Origin: Bacillus sp. AFS029637
GTDB lineage: Bacteria; Bacillota; Bacilli; Bacillales; Bacillaceae_G
DNA: 64,000 nucleotides
Direction of reading: 5' to 3'
Assembly (NCBI RefSeq): GCF_002584985.1
Contig: NZ_NUPZ01000040.1
Location: 1-64,000, forward strand
Under the pieces are notes generated by a model that saw only the letters and a list, made by a program, of their open reading frames with translations, had not been told where the DNA came from and searched no databases. The position numbers and the translations under genes were made by a program. Positions 1 to 9,207 of the stretch are shown here, piece after piece (positions within the stretch are counted from its first letter, which is position 1; each line of letters begins with the position of its first letter).

Positions 1-608
1 AAGGTGCGCAAGGCAACACGGGCGCTACTGGACCTCAAGGTACTCAAGGTAACACGGGTGCTACTGGTCCTCAAGGTACTCAAGGTAACACTGGCGCTAC
101 TGGGGCCACTGGACCTCAAGGTACTCAAGGCAACACAGGTGCTACCGGGCCTCAAGGTGTTCAAGGGCCAACAGGTGCTACTGGTATAGGAGTTACCGGA
201 CCTACTGGACCTAGCTTCCCAGTAGCGACAATCGTTGTAACAAACAACATCCAACAAACAGTACTACAATTTAATAACTTTATTTTTAAAACCGCAATTA
301 ACGTAAACAATATTATTTTTAACGGCACAAATACAGTTACTGTTATTAACGCTGGTATTTATGTAATTAGCGTATCTATTTCTACAACTGCGCCAGGATG
401 CGCTCCATTTGGAGTAGGAATTTCAATTAATGGAGCAGGTGCTACTGACAACTTCTCTTCAAATCTAATAGGCGACTCACTTTCATTTACTACAATAGAA
501 ACATTAGCTGCTGGAGCAAGCATTTCTGTCCAATCTACTCTTAACGAGATTACGATCCCTGCAACAGGAAACACTAACATTCGTCTTACTGTATTTAGAA
601 TCGCTTAA
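1..608 (+). CDS. Collagen-like exosporium glycoprotein (BclA-like), 3' part
   Basis: The reading frame is open from the window edge (codon phase starts at base 3) to TAA at 606-608, about 201 codons. The first 70 residues are Gly-X-Y triplets rich in Thr ([12 protein letters not shown] type). They are followed by GPTGPS and a C-terminal globular domain of about 130 residues ending in RLTVFRIA. This is the layout of BclA-family spore surface proteins of the B. cereus group: a collagen-like stalk, O-glycosylated on Thr, forms the exosporium nap, and the C-terminal TNF-like jelly roll trimerises. The N-terminal exosporium targeting leader lies outside the window, so the specific paralog cannot be named. 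A strong terminator follows at once. Confidence 0.85.
   Translation, partial: GAQGNTGATGPQGTQGNTGATGPQGTQGNTGATGATGPQGTQGNTGATGPQGVQGPTGATGIGVTGPTGPSFPVATIVVTNNIQQTVLQFNNFIFKTAINVNNIIFNGTNTVTVINAGIYVISVSISTTAPGCAPFGVGISINGAGATDNFSSNLIGDSLSFTTIETLAAGASISVQSTLNEITIPATGNTNIRLTVFRIA
3..182 (+). repeat. 36-bp tandem repeats coding collagen triplets
   Basis: Units of 36 bp (12 residues, four Gly-X-Y triplets) start at 30, 66, 111 and 147, with a partial unit at 3 and one extra 9-bp triplet at 102-110. Units differ mainly at third positions. Such arrays vary in copy number between strains and set the length of the exosporium filament. Confidence 0.85.
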
Positions 609-636
609 ATTTCACTATGTATTGTTTATGACAAAT

Positions 637-667
637 AAAAAAAGAGCGAGAAATTCGCTCTTTTTTT
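637..667. terminator. Bidirectional rho-independent terminator
   Basis: Arms AGAGCGA (643-649) and TCGCTCT (655-661) enclose a 5-base loop, with an A-run before and a T-run after. It can end the collagen-like gene on the plus strand and miaA-hfq on the minus strand. Confidence 0.85.
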
Positions 668-688
668 GTTATGTACAATAATTCATTA

Positions 689-913
689 CTACTCTAATTC
701 AATTGAAACATTTTTTTGAGGTACAAAGGTAGAAATTGCATGTTTATAAATAAGCTGTTGCTTACCTTCTGTTTCCAGTAGGACTGTAAAATTATCAAAT
801 CCTTTAATTAATCCACGAAGCTGGAAACCGTTTAATAAGTACAGCGTAACAAACGTATTTTCTTTACGGAGTTGATTTAAAAACTGATCTTGAATATTGA
901 TTGATTGCTTCAT
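689..913 (-). CDS. hfq: RNA chaperone Hfq
   Basis: A 74-residue Sm-like protein of usual Gram-positive Hfq length. The Sm1 region ([22 protein letters not shown]) and the Sm2 signature (YKHAIST) are visible. Hfq forms a hexameric ring that binds small RNAs and A- or U-rich mRNA sites; in Bacilli its role is milder than in enterobacteria. AGGAGG lies 7 bases before the ATG. It follows miaA by 46 bases when miaA ends at 935, the conserved miaA-hfq order, and probably shares its transcript. Confidence 0.97.
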
Positions 914-934
914 GTCGAATCCTCCTCTTTTTCT

Positions 935-1888
935 CTACTTACTATTATTCGACTTTAATTGTAACTTTCCTTCTATGTATCGTAAAATTTCTGACGTTTT
1001 TTCACCATCTGTAACATCAAACCAAGTGACATCCATTTTATTACGGAACCACGTTAATTGGCGCTTTGCATAACGGCGTGAGTTCGTCTTTAATTGTGAT
1101 ACCCCTTCTTCTAAAGAGACACGATTCTCAAAATAATCATAGATTTCTTTATACCCAATCGCTTGAATAGATTGACAATCTCGTATTCCTCTATTATACA
1201 GCCCCTCTACTTCCTCTAACAGACCTTGTTCCATCATCAAATCAACTCGTAAGTTAATGCGATCGTATAGCATTTCTCGATCCATTGTCAAGCCAATTAA
1301 TGACACATCATAGAGTAACTCTTTTTCTTGTTTCTCAATTTGATCACTCATTTTTTCGCCCGTCGTGTAGAAAATTTCTAACGCCCGAATGACACGTCGC
1401 ACATTATTTGCATGAATACGCTCCGCACTTTCTGGATCTACTTCTTGCAATTTTTTATGTACATATTCCACACCACGATCTAAAGCTAACTTTTCCATTT
1501 GTTCTCGGTATATCACATCACCAGCATCATCTGTAAACTGATAATCGAATAACACAGATTGTATATAAAGACCGGTTCCACCAACTATAATTGGTAATTT
1601 ACCACGCTCTGTAATCTCTCGAATATGCTTACGAACACGTTCTTGAAATTCTGCGACGGAAAATGAATCTTCCGGATCTTTTATATCGACCATATAATGT
1701 GGAATTCCATCCATCTCTTCTTTCGTCACCTTTGCAGTTCCAATATCCATCGTGCGATAGATTTGCATGGAATCACCACTAATAACCTCACCGTTCAACG
1801 CTTTTGCAAGATCGATGCTTAACTTCGTCTTCCCAACAGCAGTTGGCCCAATGATAACAGCAACTTTTTCACGTTGCATTTCTCCCAT
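935..1888 (-). CDS. miaA: tRNA dimethylallyltransferase MiaA
   Basis: MiaA transfers a dimethylallyl group to N6 of A37 in tRNAs that read codons starting with U. The product is the substrate of MiaB, which is also in this window (56186-57715). The P-loop GPTAVGKT is near the N terminus, followed by SGDSMQIY and GGTGLYIQS, all family hallmarks. Start: an in-frame TTG at 1897 touches the ribosome site, while ATG at 1888 (MGEMQREK) sits about 9 bases after AGAGAG and gives 317 residues, the usual length. First gene of the miaA-hfq pair. Confidence 0.96.
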   Translation of the reverse strand: MGEMQREKVAVIIGPTAVGKTKLSIDLAKALNGEVISGDSMQIYRTMDIGTAKVTKEEMDGIPHYMVDIKDPEDSFSVAEFQERVRKHIREITERGKLPIIVGGTGLYIQSVLFDYQFTDDAGDVIYREQMEKLALDRGVEYVHKKLQEVDPESAERIHANNVRRVIRALEIFYTTGEKMSDQIEKQEKELLYDVSLIGLTMDREMLYDRINLRVDLMMEQGLLEEVEGLYNRGIRDCQSIQAIGYKEIYDYFENRVSLEEGVSQLKTNSRRYAKRQLTWFRNKMDVTWFDVTDGEKTSEILRYIEGKLQLKSNNSK

Positions 1889-2060
1889 ATCATTCAACTC
1901 TCTTTATGTAATGTACTCCATCTATTGATTATACCCAATCTTAACAATTTTAACGGCATTATTGCAAGTTCTTTCAATTCGGTACATGAAATTTCATAAA
2001 AAAGAACATAGTTTGTCCAAATCTGCATATACATGATAAAAACCGCTCGGAAAGGATGCG

Positions 2061-2312
2061 TTGACTATGAAACAATCCACTATCAATTTTGCAGCACTAA
2101 CAAATGACCTCATTTTGGCTACCGCTACAAAAGAACAAAATTGTTCACAAGAAGAATTATACTTCGCCTTAAATTGTTTACTACGTTCCTTTTATTCTAC
2201 TCTTCAAGAAACAACCTTACATTCGGAAAGTACACATACAGAGTATATGCAAACTCAATTTTGCAGCGCATATAAAATTATTACAGGTAAAAGCATTTAT
2301 CCATTTCAATAA
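2061..2312 (+). CDS. Small hypothetical protein
   Basis: An 81-83 residue soluble, mildly acidic protein with no motif I recognise. Start choice is open: GGAAAGGA (2049-2056) is 5 bases from TTG at 2061 and 10-11 bases from ATG at 2067. It is transcribed away from miaA and ends before a strong bidirectional terminator, so it is a single-gene unit. Two Cys residues (CSQEE, QFCSAY) are notable in so small a protein. Function unknown. Confidence 0.6.
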   Translation: MTMKQSTINFAALTNDLILATATKEQNCSQEELYFALNCLLRSFYSTLQETTLHSESTHTEYMQTQFCSAYKIITGKSIYPFQ

Positions 2313-2350
2313 TCATTTTTAAGACAAAAGCGTTCTATCATAAAAAGATA

Positions 2351-2390
2351 AAAAGCGGTTGCTTACATATTTTCGAGCAACCGCTTTTTT
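2351..2390. terminator. Bidirectional terminator
   Basis: Arms AAAAGCGGTTGCT (from 2351) and AGCAACCGCTTTT (to about 2388) with a 12-base loop and A/T flanks. It lies between convergent genes and serves both. Confidence 0.9.
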
Positions 2391-2407
2391 ACATTAATAA
2401 AGGTAAA

Positions 2408-3340
2408 CTATTGTATAACTTTCACTTTTACAGATTTACGCCCCCAGCTATTGGCACTACCATCTGAACCAACTAATACATCGATACGGTTTCCTTTAAT
2501 TGCACCACCAGTATCTCCAGCAATCGCTTCCCCATATCCTTCTACCCATACTTTCGACCCAAGTGGAATTACCTTCGGATCAACAGCAATTACTTTCATA
2601 TTTGGGTTTGCTGTTAAATCATGCCCCATTGCAGTTAGTACACGACCACCATATGAACCATTCTCACTTGGATCTGCTGTATATGCTGTCGCTTCTACAG
2701 TTATTTCACGACCACCGGCAGGCGCACTAGTTTCAGTAGATTTCGCAACTGGTTTCGCAACTGGCTTTGCTTTTCCTACAGGTTTACTTGATTCTACATT
2801 CTTAACAGATTCCTTACTCTTAACTGCTGTATTATTTTTAACCGGCGTATTTACTCTTACCGGTGTCTCTTCTTGCGTTACAACTTCTTTCTTTTCAATC
2901 ACAGGTGCCGTTCCTGTTAAAAATGGCACGTGAACATATCCTACTTTTCCATTATAGTCGAATTGTAACCATTCATTTTGAACTTGATTTGTCGTTTCAA
3001 TTACATCATCTTTATTAAGTTTACCAAGAACTTCAGAGTCGGTATTCGCCCCAGCACGAACGTTTAACACGCCCGCCGTTACATAATATGTACTTTTTGT
3101 AAATTCAGCGCTTACAAACGCTTCTTTACCATTTAATTTAATTTTTGTCCATCCATTTTCTGTATTTATAACATCTAATTTATTCCCATTTAACATTTTA
3201 CCTACAAGCTTTGACTCTACAGTTGGGTTTTCTCTAACATTTAATACATCTGTTGTTACAATCGTTTCTGCTTTCGCAGAACTTGCAAAAATCCCAAGAC
3301 CAAAAACTGCCGCCGTTGCTATACCTAATAATTTTTTCAT
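2408..3340 (-). CDS. Secreted SH3-SH3-3D cell-wall protein (EntA/EntB-like)
   Basis: A 310-residue exported protein. It has a signal peptide (MKKLLGIATAAVFGLG, cleavage near AKA), two bacterial SH3 repeats each with VLNVRxxxxxxSxxxG (residues about 30-85 and 90-150), a Lys/Val/Pro-rich linker, and a C-terminal 3D domain. The 3D domain shows the three conserved Asp residues in TAYTAD, AVDPKVIPLG and GDTGGAIKGNRID. The 3D domain resembles the catalytic barrel of lytic transglycosylases (MltA, YuiC/YabE), so peptidoglycan remodelling is likely. B. cereus paralogs are often labelled enterotoxin or cell-wall binding protein. Start: GGAGG (3347-3351) is 6 bases before ATG at 3340, which rules out the in-frame start at 3376. 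Confidence 0.85.
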   Translation of the reverse strand: MKKLLGIATAAVFGLGIFASSAKAETIVTTDVLNVRENPTVESKLVGKMLNGNKLDVINTENGWTKIKLNGKEAFVSAEFTKSTYYVTAGVLNVRAGANTDSEVLGKLNKDDVIETTNQVQNEWLQFDYNGKVGYVHVPFLTGTAPVIEKKEVVTQEETPVRVNTPVKNNTAVKSKESVKNVESSKPVGKAKPVAKPVAKSTETSAPAGGREITVEATAYTADPSENGSYGGRVLTAMGHDLTANPNMKVIAVDPKVIPLGSKVWVEGYGEAIAGDTGGAIKGNRIDVLVGSDGSANSWGRKSVKVKVIQ

Positions 3341-3640
3341 GAATAGCCTCCATTTGCTTTGTTTTCGTATTTTCATTATAGCAACAGATTTTTAGTATTT
3401 TTAGAAATCACACAATTACAAACCATTCGTAATACACGATTAATGAGCTGTAACATAAATTTCCATATTAATGAATTCCATTTCCAATAGAATTCCCAAT
3501 AGTTTTCATATATTTTCCACATACAAGCTCCAGAATTTTTTTCCAAAAAAAATTACAGTATTACTTTTTTGTTACAAAAAATTCATATTTCATTACATCT
3601 TTTACCAAAATTCATCATTCTTCAATTATTAACCTCCTTT
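3341..3640. other. Intergenic region, no gene seen
   Basis: About 300 bases of very AT-rich sequence upstream of the SH3-3D gene. No convincing ORF, RNA gene or riboswitch was seen. It presumably holds the promoter of the SH3-3D gene. Confidence 0.5.
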
Positions 3641-3644
3641 TTTG

Positions 3645-3681
3645 TAATAAAAAGGAGCAGCTAATAAAAGCTACTCCCTTT
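3645..3681 (-). terminator. Terminator of the fructose operon
   Basis: On the minus strand GGAGTAGCT pairs with AGCTGCTCC (one G-U pair) around a 6-base loop and is followed by a T-rich tract. It lies directly after fruA. Confidence 0.8.
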
Positions 3682-3688
3682 ACATGTG

Positions 3689-5551
3689 TTATTTAACTTT
3701 CTTTTTCCAAATCCCCATCATAAGGGCAGAAACAACTGTCCCTATTAATATAGAGAAAATATATAGTAATGGTTTATTTACTAATGCGATAACAAACAAT
3801 CCACCATGCGGTGCTGGTAATGTAATTTGGAATAACATAGATAATGCACCCGCAATACTTGAACCAACAACGCAACTTACTATTACTCGAACCGGATCTG
3901 CAGCTGCAAATGGAATCGCACCTTCTGTAATAAACGACGCTCCCATAATATAATTTGTGAAACCAGATTTACGTTCTGCCTCAGTAAACTTCGATTTAAA
4001 GAAGGTAGTTGCGAATGCAATTGCTAATGGTGGTACCATACCACCAGCCATAACTGCTGAGTGAACACCAAAGTTCCCTGCTGAGATTGCAGCGATCCCA
4101 AATGTAAATGCTGCTTTATTAATTGGCCCCCCCATATCGATTGCCATCATACCACCTAAAATTAAACCTAATAGTATAGCATTTGTACCACCTAAACTAT
4201 TTAACCAACTCGTTAACATTTCGTTTAACGCAACTACAGGTGGATTAACTACTTTTAACATGATAACACCTGTAATTAATAACCCCAATACTGGGTAAAG
4301 CAAGACTGGTTTAATCCCTTCTAACTGCGCTGGTAAACTAGAAAATAACTTTTTCAACCCAACAACAACATATCCCGCTAAGAAACCAGCAATTAATCCA
4401 CCTAAAAAGCCAGCGTTTGCTTGTGCCGCCAAAAATCCTCCAACAACACCAGGCATAAAACCAGGTCGATCAGCAATAGAACTTGCAATAAATCCAGCTA
4501 AAATTGGTACAAGGAATAAAAAGGCTCCTTTTTCTCCACCACCAATGGTCATTAACATTTCAGCAATAGGACCTTCCGCCTTAATTCCACCGAACATAAA
4601 TGCTAATGCGATTAAAATCCCGCCACCAACAACGAATGGAAGCATATTACTTACACCGCTCATTAAATGCTTATAAATTCCTAACCCTTTTTCTTTCTCT
4701 GCACTTTCTGTCTTCCCATCTTCTTTTATTCCTTTAAAGATTGGTGCATCTTGTTTTACAGCTCGATTCAGAAGATTTTCAGTTTTTCTAATCCCATCAG
4801 CAACCGGCACTTGAATAACATGTTTCCCAGCAAAACGGTTCATTTCTACTTGTTTATCTGCGGCAACGATAATAGCAGTAGCACGTTCAATATCCTCTTT
4901 CGTTAAACCGTTTTTTATACCTGTTGATCCGTTCGTTTCAACTTTAATCGCTATTCCTAGCTCTGCTGCTTTTGCTTTTAAGCTATCCGCAGCCATATAT
5001 GTGTGAGCGATTCCAGTCGGGCAAGCCGTAACAGCTAATACGTACGGTTCATTTCCTTCTGGTTTCGCAACCTCAATGCCAGCTTCTTCTTCTTTTTCAT
5101 TTTCTTTTTCATCAAATAAACGAAGAAGTTCCTCTTCATCCTTTGCTTCTAATAATTGCTTACGAAACCCTTCATCCATTAATAGTGTAGATAGGCGTGA
5201 TAACGTTTCTAAATGAGTATTATTCGCCCCTTCACTTGCAGCAATCATAAAGAATAAATGTGCAGACTGCCCGTCGAGTGATTCATAGTTGATACCGCTT
5301 ACACTTCTACCAAAACAAATCGATGGTTGTTTAACAGCCTTCGTCTTCGCATGAGGTATTGCAATACCTTCCCCAATTCCAGTCGTACTTTGGGACTCCC
5401 GCTTTAAAATAGCTTCTTTAAATTCAGCTGTACTATTCAAACGATTTGCCCTGTTTAATTTCTCAACTAATTCATCTATGACAGCTTCTTTATTTGAAGC
5501 TGTCAAATTCATAATGACTGTATCCCTTTTTAATAGTTCTGTAATTTTCAT
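3689..5551 (-). CDS. fruA: Fructose PTS permease, EIIABC fusion
   Basis: This protein imports fructose and phosphorylates it to fructose-1-phosphate with phosphate from PEP via HPr. Domain order is EIIA (residues 1-150, phospho-His67 in IPHAKT), EIIB (about 168-270, phospho-Cys177 in TACPTGIAHT), then a multi-span EIIC membrane domain (about 285-620). The 620-residue length fits the fused FruA type. A charged Glu/Lys linker joins EIIA and EIIB. Last gene of fruR-fruK-fruA, 13 bases after fruK, followed by a terminator. Control is inferred from the cre and FruR-type sites near 7250-7330. Confidence 0.95.
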   Translation of the reverse strand: MKITELLKRDTVIMNLTASNKEAVIDELVEKLNRANRLNSTAEFKEAILKRESQSTTGIGEGIAIPHAKTKAVKQPSICFGRSVSGINYESLDGQSAHLFFMIAASEGANNTHLETLSRLSTLLMDEGFRKQLLEAKDEEELLRLFDEKENEKEEEAGIEVAKPEGNEPYVLAVTACPTGIAHTYMAADSLKAKAAELGIAIKVETNGSTGIKNGLTKEDIERATAIIVAADKQVEMNRFAGKHVIQVPVADGIRKTENLLNRAVKQDAPIFKGIKEDGKTESAEKEKGLGIYKHLMSGVSNMLPFVVGGGILIALAFMFGGIKAEGPIAEMLMTIGGGEKGAFLFLVPILAGFIASSIADRPGFMPGVVGGFLAAQANAGFLGGLIAGFLAGYVVVGLKKLFSSLPAQLEGIKPVLLYPVLGLLITGVIMLKVVNPPVVALNEMLTSWLNSLGGTNAILLGLILGGMMAIDMGGPINKAAFTFGIAAISAGNFGVHSAVMAGGMVPPLAIAFATTFFKSKFTEAERKSGFTNYIMGASFITEGAIPFAAADPVRVIVSCVVGSSIAGALSMLFQITLPAPHGGLFVIALVNKPLLYIFSILIGTVVSALMMGIWKKKVK

Positions 5552-5564
5552 ATGTTACTTCCCC

Positions 5565-6476
5565 CTATCGCTTAGCTACAATTACTTGCGACAATAATTC
5601 TTCTACATTTTCCTTTGTACACAAATCTGCCGAAAATGCTGTTGCACTCCCTGTTGCAACGCCATATTGAAATGCCTTTTCAATATCTTTTGTCTGTTCA
5701 TATTTACCTACAAATCCTGCAACAAGAGAATCTCCGGCCCCAACCGAATTAATAACAACACCTTTTGGAACAGTTGCTTCATATATTCCTTCTGCCGTAA
5801 ATAATAAAGCTCCATCTTCAGCCATTGATACGATAACGTGCTCTACACCTTGTTCGATTAATTTCCTTCCATATGGTAAAATGTCTTCTACTGTTGAAAG
5901 TTCTACTCCGAACAATTCGCCAAGTTCATGATGATTTGGTTTTATTAAAAATGGCTTATTTTTAATTACATGCTGCAGCGCACTTCCACTTGCATCTACT
6001 ACTACACGAATTCCTTTTTCTGCTCCAAATGCTGCGATTTTTTCGTAAAAGGTAGTTGGTATAGACGCTGGTACACTTCCAGCTAGAACAACACAATCCC
6101 CATGTTGCATACTTTCAATTTGTTTCATTAATTTTTCAAATTGCTCATTTGTCACACTAGGACCTTGTCCATTTAACTCTGTTTCTTCTTGCCCTTTTAT
6201 TTTCACATTAATTCGTGAATCTCCGTCTACTTGTACGAAGTTTGTTGTCATACCTTCATCGTGTAATACCTCTTTAATAAATTGGCCGGTAAATCCACCA
6301 GTAAATCCGAGCGCTATATTGGCAACACCTAAACGATGAAGAACACGAGAAACATTAATGCCTTTTCCTCCAGGAAACTTCATATCTTTCTCCGCACGAT
6401 TTACTGTTCCTAAATCGAAAGAATGAACTTGTACTACATAATCAATAGATGGGTTTAAAGTAACTGTATAAATCAT
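5565..6476 (-). CDS. fruK: 1-phosphofructokinase
   Basis: A PfkB-family kinase that converts fructose-1-phosphate to fructose-1,6-bisphosphate, the step after FruA. The 303-residue length is typical. Visible motifs are the sugar-binding GGKGINVSR near residue 37-45 and the C-terminal GAGDSLVAGF, which carries the catalytic Asp and anion hole. The start overlaps the fruR stop as ATGA (6473-6476), so the two genes are translationally coupled. Confidence 0.95.
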   Translation of the reverse strand: MIYTVTLNPSIDYVVQVHSFDLGTVNRAEKDMKFPGGKGINVSRVLHRLGVANIALGFTGGFTGQFIKEVLHDEGMTTNFVQVDGDSRINVKIKGQEETELNGQGPSVTNEQFEKLMKQIESMQHGDCVVLAGSVPASIPTTFYEKIAAFGAEKGIRVVVDASGSALQHVIKNKPFLIKPNHHELGELFGVELSTVEDILPYGRKLIEQGVEHVIVSMAEDGALLFTAEGIYEATVPKGVVINSVGAGDSLVAGFVGKYEQTKDIEKAFQYGVATGSATAFSADLCTKENVEELLSQVIVAKR

Positions 6477-7225
6477 TGTTTATCAACCTCAATTACATTG
6501 GTTTGTTTTTTATATTTTTCTAAATCAATTTCTAGATAATTTGTAATAATGTTTGCATCTTCAACATCTGCAATTTTCGCAAACGCAACTTCCGAAAACT
6601 TACTTTCATCGATTAAGAAATATCCTTCGTTCGCTAACGTTAATGCCATTTGTTTCAAAAGTGCCTCCTCTGGATCTGGTGTTGTATACCCTAACTGTTC
6701 ATGTACACCATTCGCTCCTAAGAAACATTTATCAAAGCGATATTTCTGCATACTTTCCTGCGCCATCGCACCAATTAAAGCTTTCGTCCTACTCTTCATC
6801 ATCCCACCTAGTAAATACGCACGAATATTACTTTCAACTAAAGCTTCAATATGCATAAGTCCATTCGTAACGACAGTAACATCTTTATTTATTAAAAATG
6901 GAATCATTTCAAATGTTGTACTCCCTGCATCTAAATAAATACAATCACCTTGTTCAACAATACTAGCTGCATACTTGGCAATTTGTTGTTTTATTTGAAT
7001 GTTTTTGGATGATTTTTCAATCATCGTCGGCTCCTGCCCTTTTCCTGTTAAAACAGAGGCACCACCATGAACTCTTTTTAATAACCTTTGTTTTTCCAAT
7101 TGTGCTAAATCACGACGAATTGTTGATTCAGAGCTTTCTGTTCTTTCAACTAACTGCTGTAATTTAACAACTTTCTGTTCTTTTACAAGTTGCAATATCA
7201 TTTGATGACGTTCAGGAGTTAACAT
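6473..7225 (-). CDS. fruR: DeoR-family fructose operon repressor
   Basis: A 250-residue DeoR regulator. The N-terminal winged helix contains ESTIRRDLAQLE (DeoR signature, residues about 34-45). The C-terminal effector domain has YLDAGSTT and FLGANGV, typical of phosphosugar-sensing DeoR proteins. FruR-type proteins repress fru operons until fructose-1-phosphate appears. Start: GAGGTG (7232-7237) is well spaced from ATG at 7225. A longer in-frame start at 7288 would run through the promoter and operators and is rejected. Confidence 0.92.
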   Translation of the reverse strand: MLTPERHQMILQLVKEQKVVKLQQLVERTESSESTIRRDLAQLEKQRLLKRVHGGASVLTGKGQEPTMIEKSSKNIQIKQQIAKYAASIVEQGDCIYLDAGSTTFEMIPFLINKDVTVVTNGLMHIEALVESNIRAYLLGGMMKSRTKALIGAMAQESMQKYRFDKCFLGANGVHEQLGYTTPDPEEALLKQMALTLANEGYFLIDESKFSEVAFAKIADVEDANIITNYLEIDLEKYKKQTNVIEVDKQ

Positions 7226-7249
7226 TTTCTTCACCTCTTCTTTGATTAC

Positions 7250-7278
7250 AGTATAATGAAAACGATCACAAAAATCAA
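7250..7278 (-). promoter_or_regulatory. fru operon promoter with embedded cre site
   Basis: On the minus strand: -35 TTGATT (7278-7273), a 17-base spacer and -10 TATACT (7255-7250). Within the spacer, 7257-7270 reads TGAAAACGATCACA, a perfect match to the CcpA cre consensus TGWAANCGNTNWCA. CcpA bound here would block RNA polymerase, giving glucose repression of fructose use. Confidence 0.8.
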
Positions 7279-7327
7279 TCACAAACAATCAAAAATAGCC
7301 AGTAACAATCAAAAACGATTAAAAATA
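7271..7327. promoter_or_regulatory. Repeated FruR-type operator half sites
   Basis: The words ACAATCAAAAA (two copies, near 7286 and 7305), AATCAATCAC and CGATTAAAAA are clustered over and upstream of the -35 box. On the minus strand they read as TTTTTGATTGT and TGATTGATTTTT. Repeated TGATTG-type words are the usual form of DeoR-family operators, so this is the inferred FruR site. Confidence 0.6.
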
Positions 7328-7334
7328 ACAAAAA

Positions 7335-7370
7335 AGAAACCTATTTGATACTACAATCAAATAGGTTTCT
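7335..7370 (-). terminator. Terminator of the alcohol dehydrogenase gene
   Basis: Perfect 15-base arms (AGAAACCTATTTGAT and its complement) with a 6-base loop. On the minus strand it is followed by TTTTTTGTTATTTTT. It insulates the fru promoter from upstream transcription. Confidence 0.9.
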
Positions 7371-7383
7371 TCTCTCGATTCAT

Positions 7384-8547
7384 TTATAAAGAAGCTTTAT
7401 ATATATTTAGAACATCATCTTTATTTAATTTTTTAAAGTTGCCAAATTCACCATAAGCCATCGCTTTATCAGCCATTAAGTTAATCTCATTTTCACCAAT
7501 AGCATAATCAGCTAATGTTACTGGCGCTTCAATTGAAGTCCAAAATTGACGTAATGACTCAATCCCTTCTAACGCCACCTCTTTATCTGTTTTGCCGTCT
7601 GTTTCTACATCAAACACACGAATAGCGAACTGTTTAAAACGACTTACATTTTCATCAACAACATGATTCATCCAGTTCGGGAATAATATCGCAAGGCCTC
7701 CTCCATGCGGTATGTCATGAACAGCAGAAACCGCATGCTCAATATTATGAGTTGCCCAGTCTCCTTTTACTCCCATCGCTAAAATGCCATTTAACGCCAT
7801 CGTGCCGCAATACAAAATTGTTTCTCTATGCGCATAATTTTCTAGATCATTTAAAAGCTTAGGAGCTGTGTCAATTACCGTTCTTAAGACAGATTCACAA
7901 TAACGATCTTGTAGTTCTGTATTTGTTCCATGATGGAAATACTGTTCTAATACGTGTGACATAATATCTACCATACCGTAAATTGTTTGATCTTTCGGTA
8001 CAGACGCAGTATGAACTGGATCTAGAATTGAAAACTGCGGGAAAGTAACTGGACTACCCCATCCATACTTTTCATTCGTTTCCCAATTTGTAATTACAGA
8101 TCCCGCATTCATTTCAGAACCTGTCGCTGCAAGAGTGAGTACAGTACCAAATGGTAATGCTTCGCTAGCAAATGCTTTTTTCGTTACAATATCCCATACA
8201 TCACCATCATATTTACTACCAGCTGCAATCGCTTTCGTACAGTCGATTACACTTCCTCCACCCACTGCTAAAATAAATTCGACTCCATTGTCTTTACAAA
8301 TTTGAATCCCTTTCTTTACTGTTGATAAACGAGGATTCGGTTCAACACCTGTCAATTCAAACACTTCTGCATTTATATCCTTTAACATAGAAATTACATT
8401 ATCATAAATACCATTTCTTTTAATACTGCCTCCTCCATATACGAGAAGAACTTTTTTACCAAACTGTGGAATTTCAGTTTTTAACTGTTCTAATTGTCCT
8501 TTACCAAAAATAAGTTTCGTCGGATTACGAAATACAAAATTTTGCAT
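7384..8547 (-). CDS. Iron-containing alcohol dehydrogenase (YugJ/BdhA type)
   Basis: A 387-residue group III alcohol dehydrogenase of the butanol dehydrogenase class, reducing aldehydes with NAD(P)H. The nucleotide-binding loop is [11 protein letters not shown] (97 onward). The metal ligands read as Asp194, His198 ([10 protein letters not shown]), His267 and His281 ([17 protein letters not shown]). B. subtilis YugJ and YugK are likely relatives; substrate unknown. Single-gene unit with its own terminator. Confidence 0.9.
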   Translation of the reverse strand: MQNFVFRNPTKLIFGKGQLEQLKTEIPQFGKKVLLVYGGGSIKRNGIYDNVISMLKDINAEVFELTGVEPNPRLSTVKKGIQICKDNGVEFILAVGGGSVIDCTKAIAAGSKYDGDVWDIVTKKAFASEALPFGTVLTLAATGSEMNAGSVITNWETNEKYGWGSPVTFPQFSILDPVHTASVPKDQTIYGMVDIMSHVLEQYFHHGTNTELQDRYCESVLRTVIDTAPKLLNDLENYAHRETILYCGTMALNGILAMGVKGDWATHNIEHAVSAVHDIPHGGGLAILFPNWMNHVVDENVSRFKQFAIRVFDVETDGKTDKEVALEGIESLRQFWTSIEAPVTLADYAIGENEINLMADKAMAYGEFGNFKKLNKDDVLNIYKASL

Positions 8548-8638
8548 ATTCCTTTACCATCCCTTCTATATAAAAAGCAACTATACTTTTGTATACCATA
8601 TTTTTTTCATTTCACAAAAATATTTGCTTAACAAAAAA

Positions 8639-8666
8639 ATCCCAGCCCTAAAGGCTGAGACTTTTT
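8639..8666 (-). terminator. Terminator of ctaM
   Basis: On the minus strand TCTCAGCC-TTTA-GGGCTGGGA is followed by a run of seven T. The T-side overlaps the ctaM stop region. Confidence 0.85.
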
Positions 8667-9207
8667 ATTGATAATAAGGTGAGATCATTAAGTAAACAAT
8701 AACACCAGATAAACTTACATATAACCAAATTGGCATCGTCCAACGTACAATTTTACGGTGACGTGTTAATTGATTCGTAAAACCAAATACAAGTGCAAAC
8801 AATGCAAGTGGTACAATAATTGCTGCAAGGATAATATGTGTAATTAAAATGATGAAATACACATATTTAATGAATCCTTCTCCGCCATAATGTGTTGCTG
8901 GCGCCAAGTAATGATACGATAAATAAGAAACGCAAAATAGCAAAGTCGTTGTAAATGCTGCGAGGATGAAACCACGATGCATTTTTACATTCTTTTTAAT
9001 AATAGAGAATAATGCTGCTAATAAGAATACGAACGTAAAGCTATTAAAGATTGCATTTAACATTGGTAAAATTGTTACATCAAAATGTAATTCTCCTTCA
9101 TAGCCAACAGGTCCAAAGAACAAAAATAAAATAATCGCATTTACAACTACAGAAAGCGTTATCACAATAGGAGCATAGCTTTTCTGATTTGTTGATTGAT
9201 CCACCAA
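8665..9207 (-). CDS. ctaM: DUF420 membrane protein CtaM (YozB)
   Basis: About 180 residues with five predicted membrane segments and conserved His residues (KMHRGF, YLSYHYLAP, ITHIIL, TRHRKIV), the DUF420 pattern. In Staphylococcus CtaM is needed for a functional heme-copper quinol oxidase, so a role in terminal oxidase assembly is inferred. Start is uncertain: TTG at 9207 lies 8 bases after GGGAG, and GTG at 9204 (MDQSTNQ) is an alternative. TTG at 9231 lies upstream of that ribosome site and is unlikely. Confidence 0.85.
   Translation of the reverse strand: MVDQSTNQKSYAPIVITLSVVVNAIILFLFFGPVGYEGELHFDVTILPMLNAIFNSFTFVFLLAALFSIIKKNVKMHRGFILAAFTTTLLFCVSYLSYHYLAPATHYGGEGFIKYVYFIILITHIILAAIIVPLALFALVFGFTNQLTRHRKIVRWTMPIWLYVSLSGVIVYLMISPYYQ

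Noticed and set aside
4-189. Leu/Lys-rich 61-residue ORF at the left edge
   Set aside because: It is the shifted frame of the collagen-coding repeats; the Gly-X-Y frame continues into a clear C-terminal domain.
2451-2933. 160-residue ORF opposite the SH3-3D gene
   Set aside because: Antisense shadow of a well-supported gene, without a ribosome site.
6549-6938. 129-residue ORF opposite fruR
   Set aside because: Antisense shadow of fruR, low-complexity Ser/Ile composition and no ribosome site.
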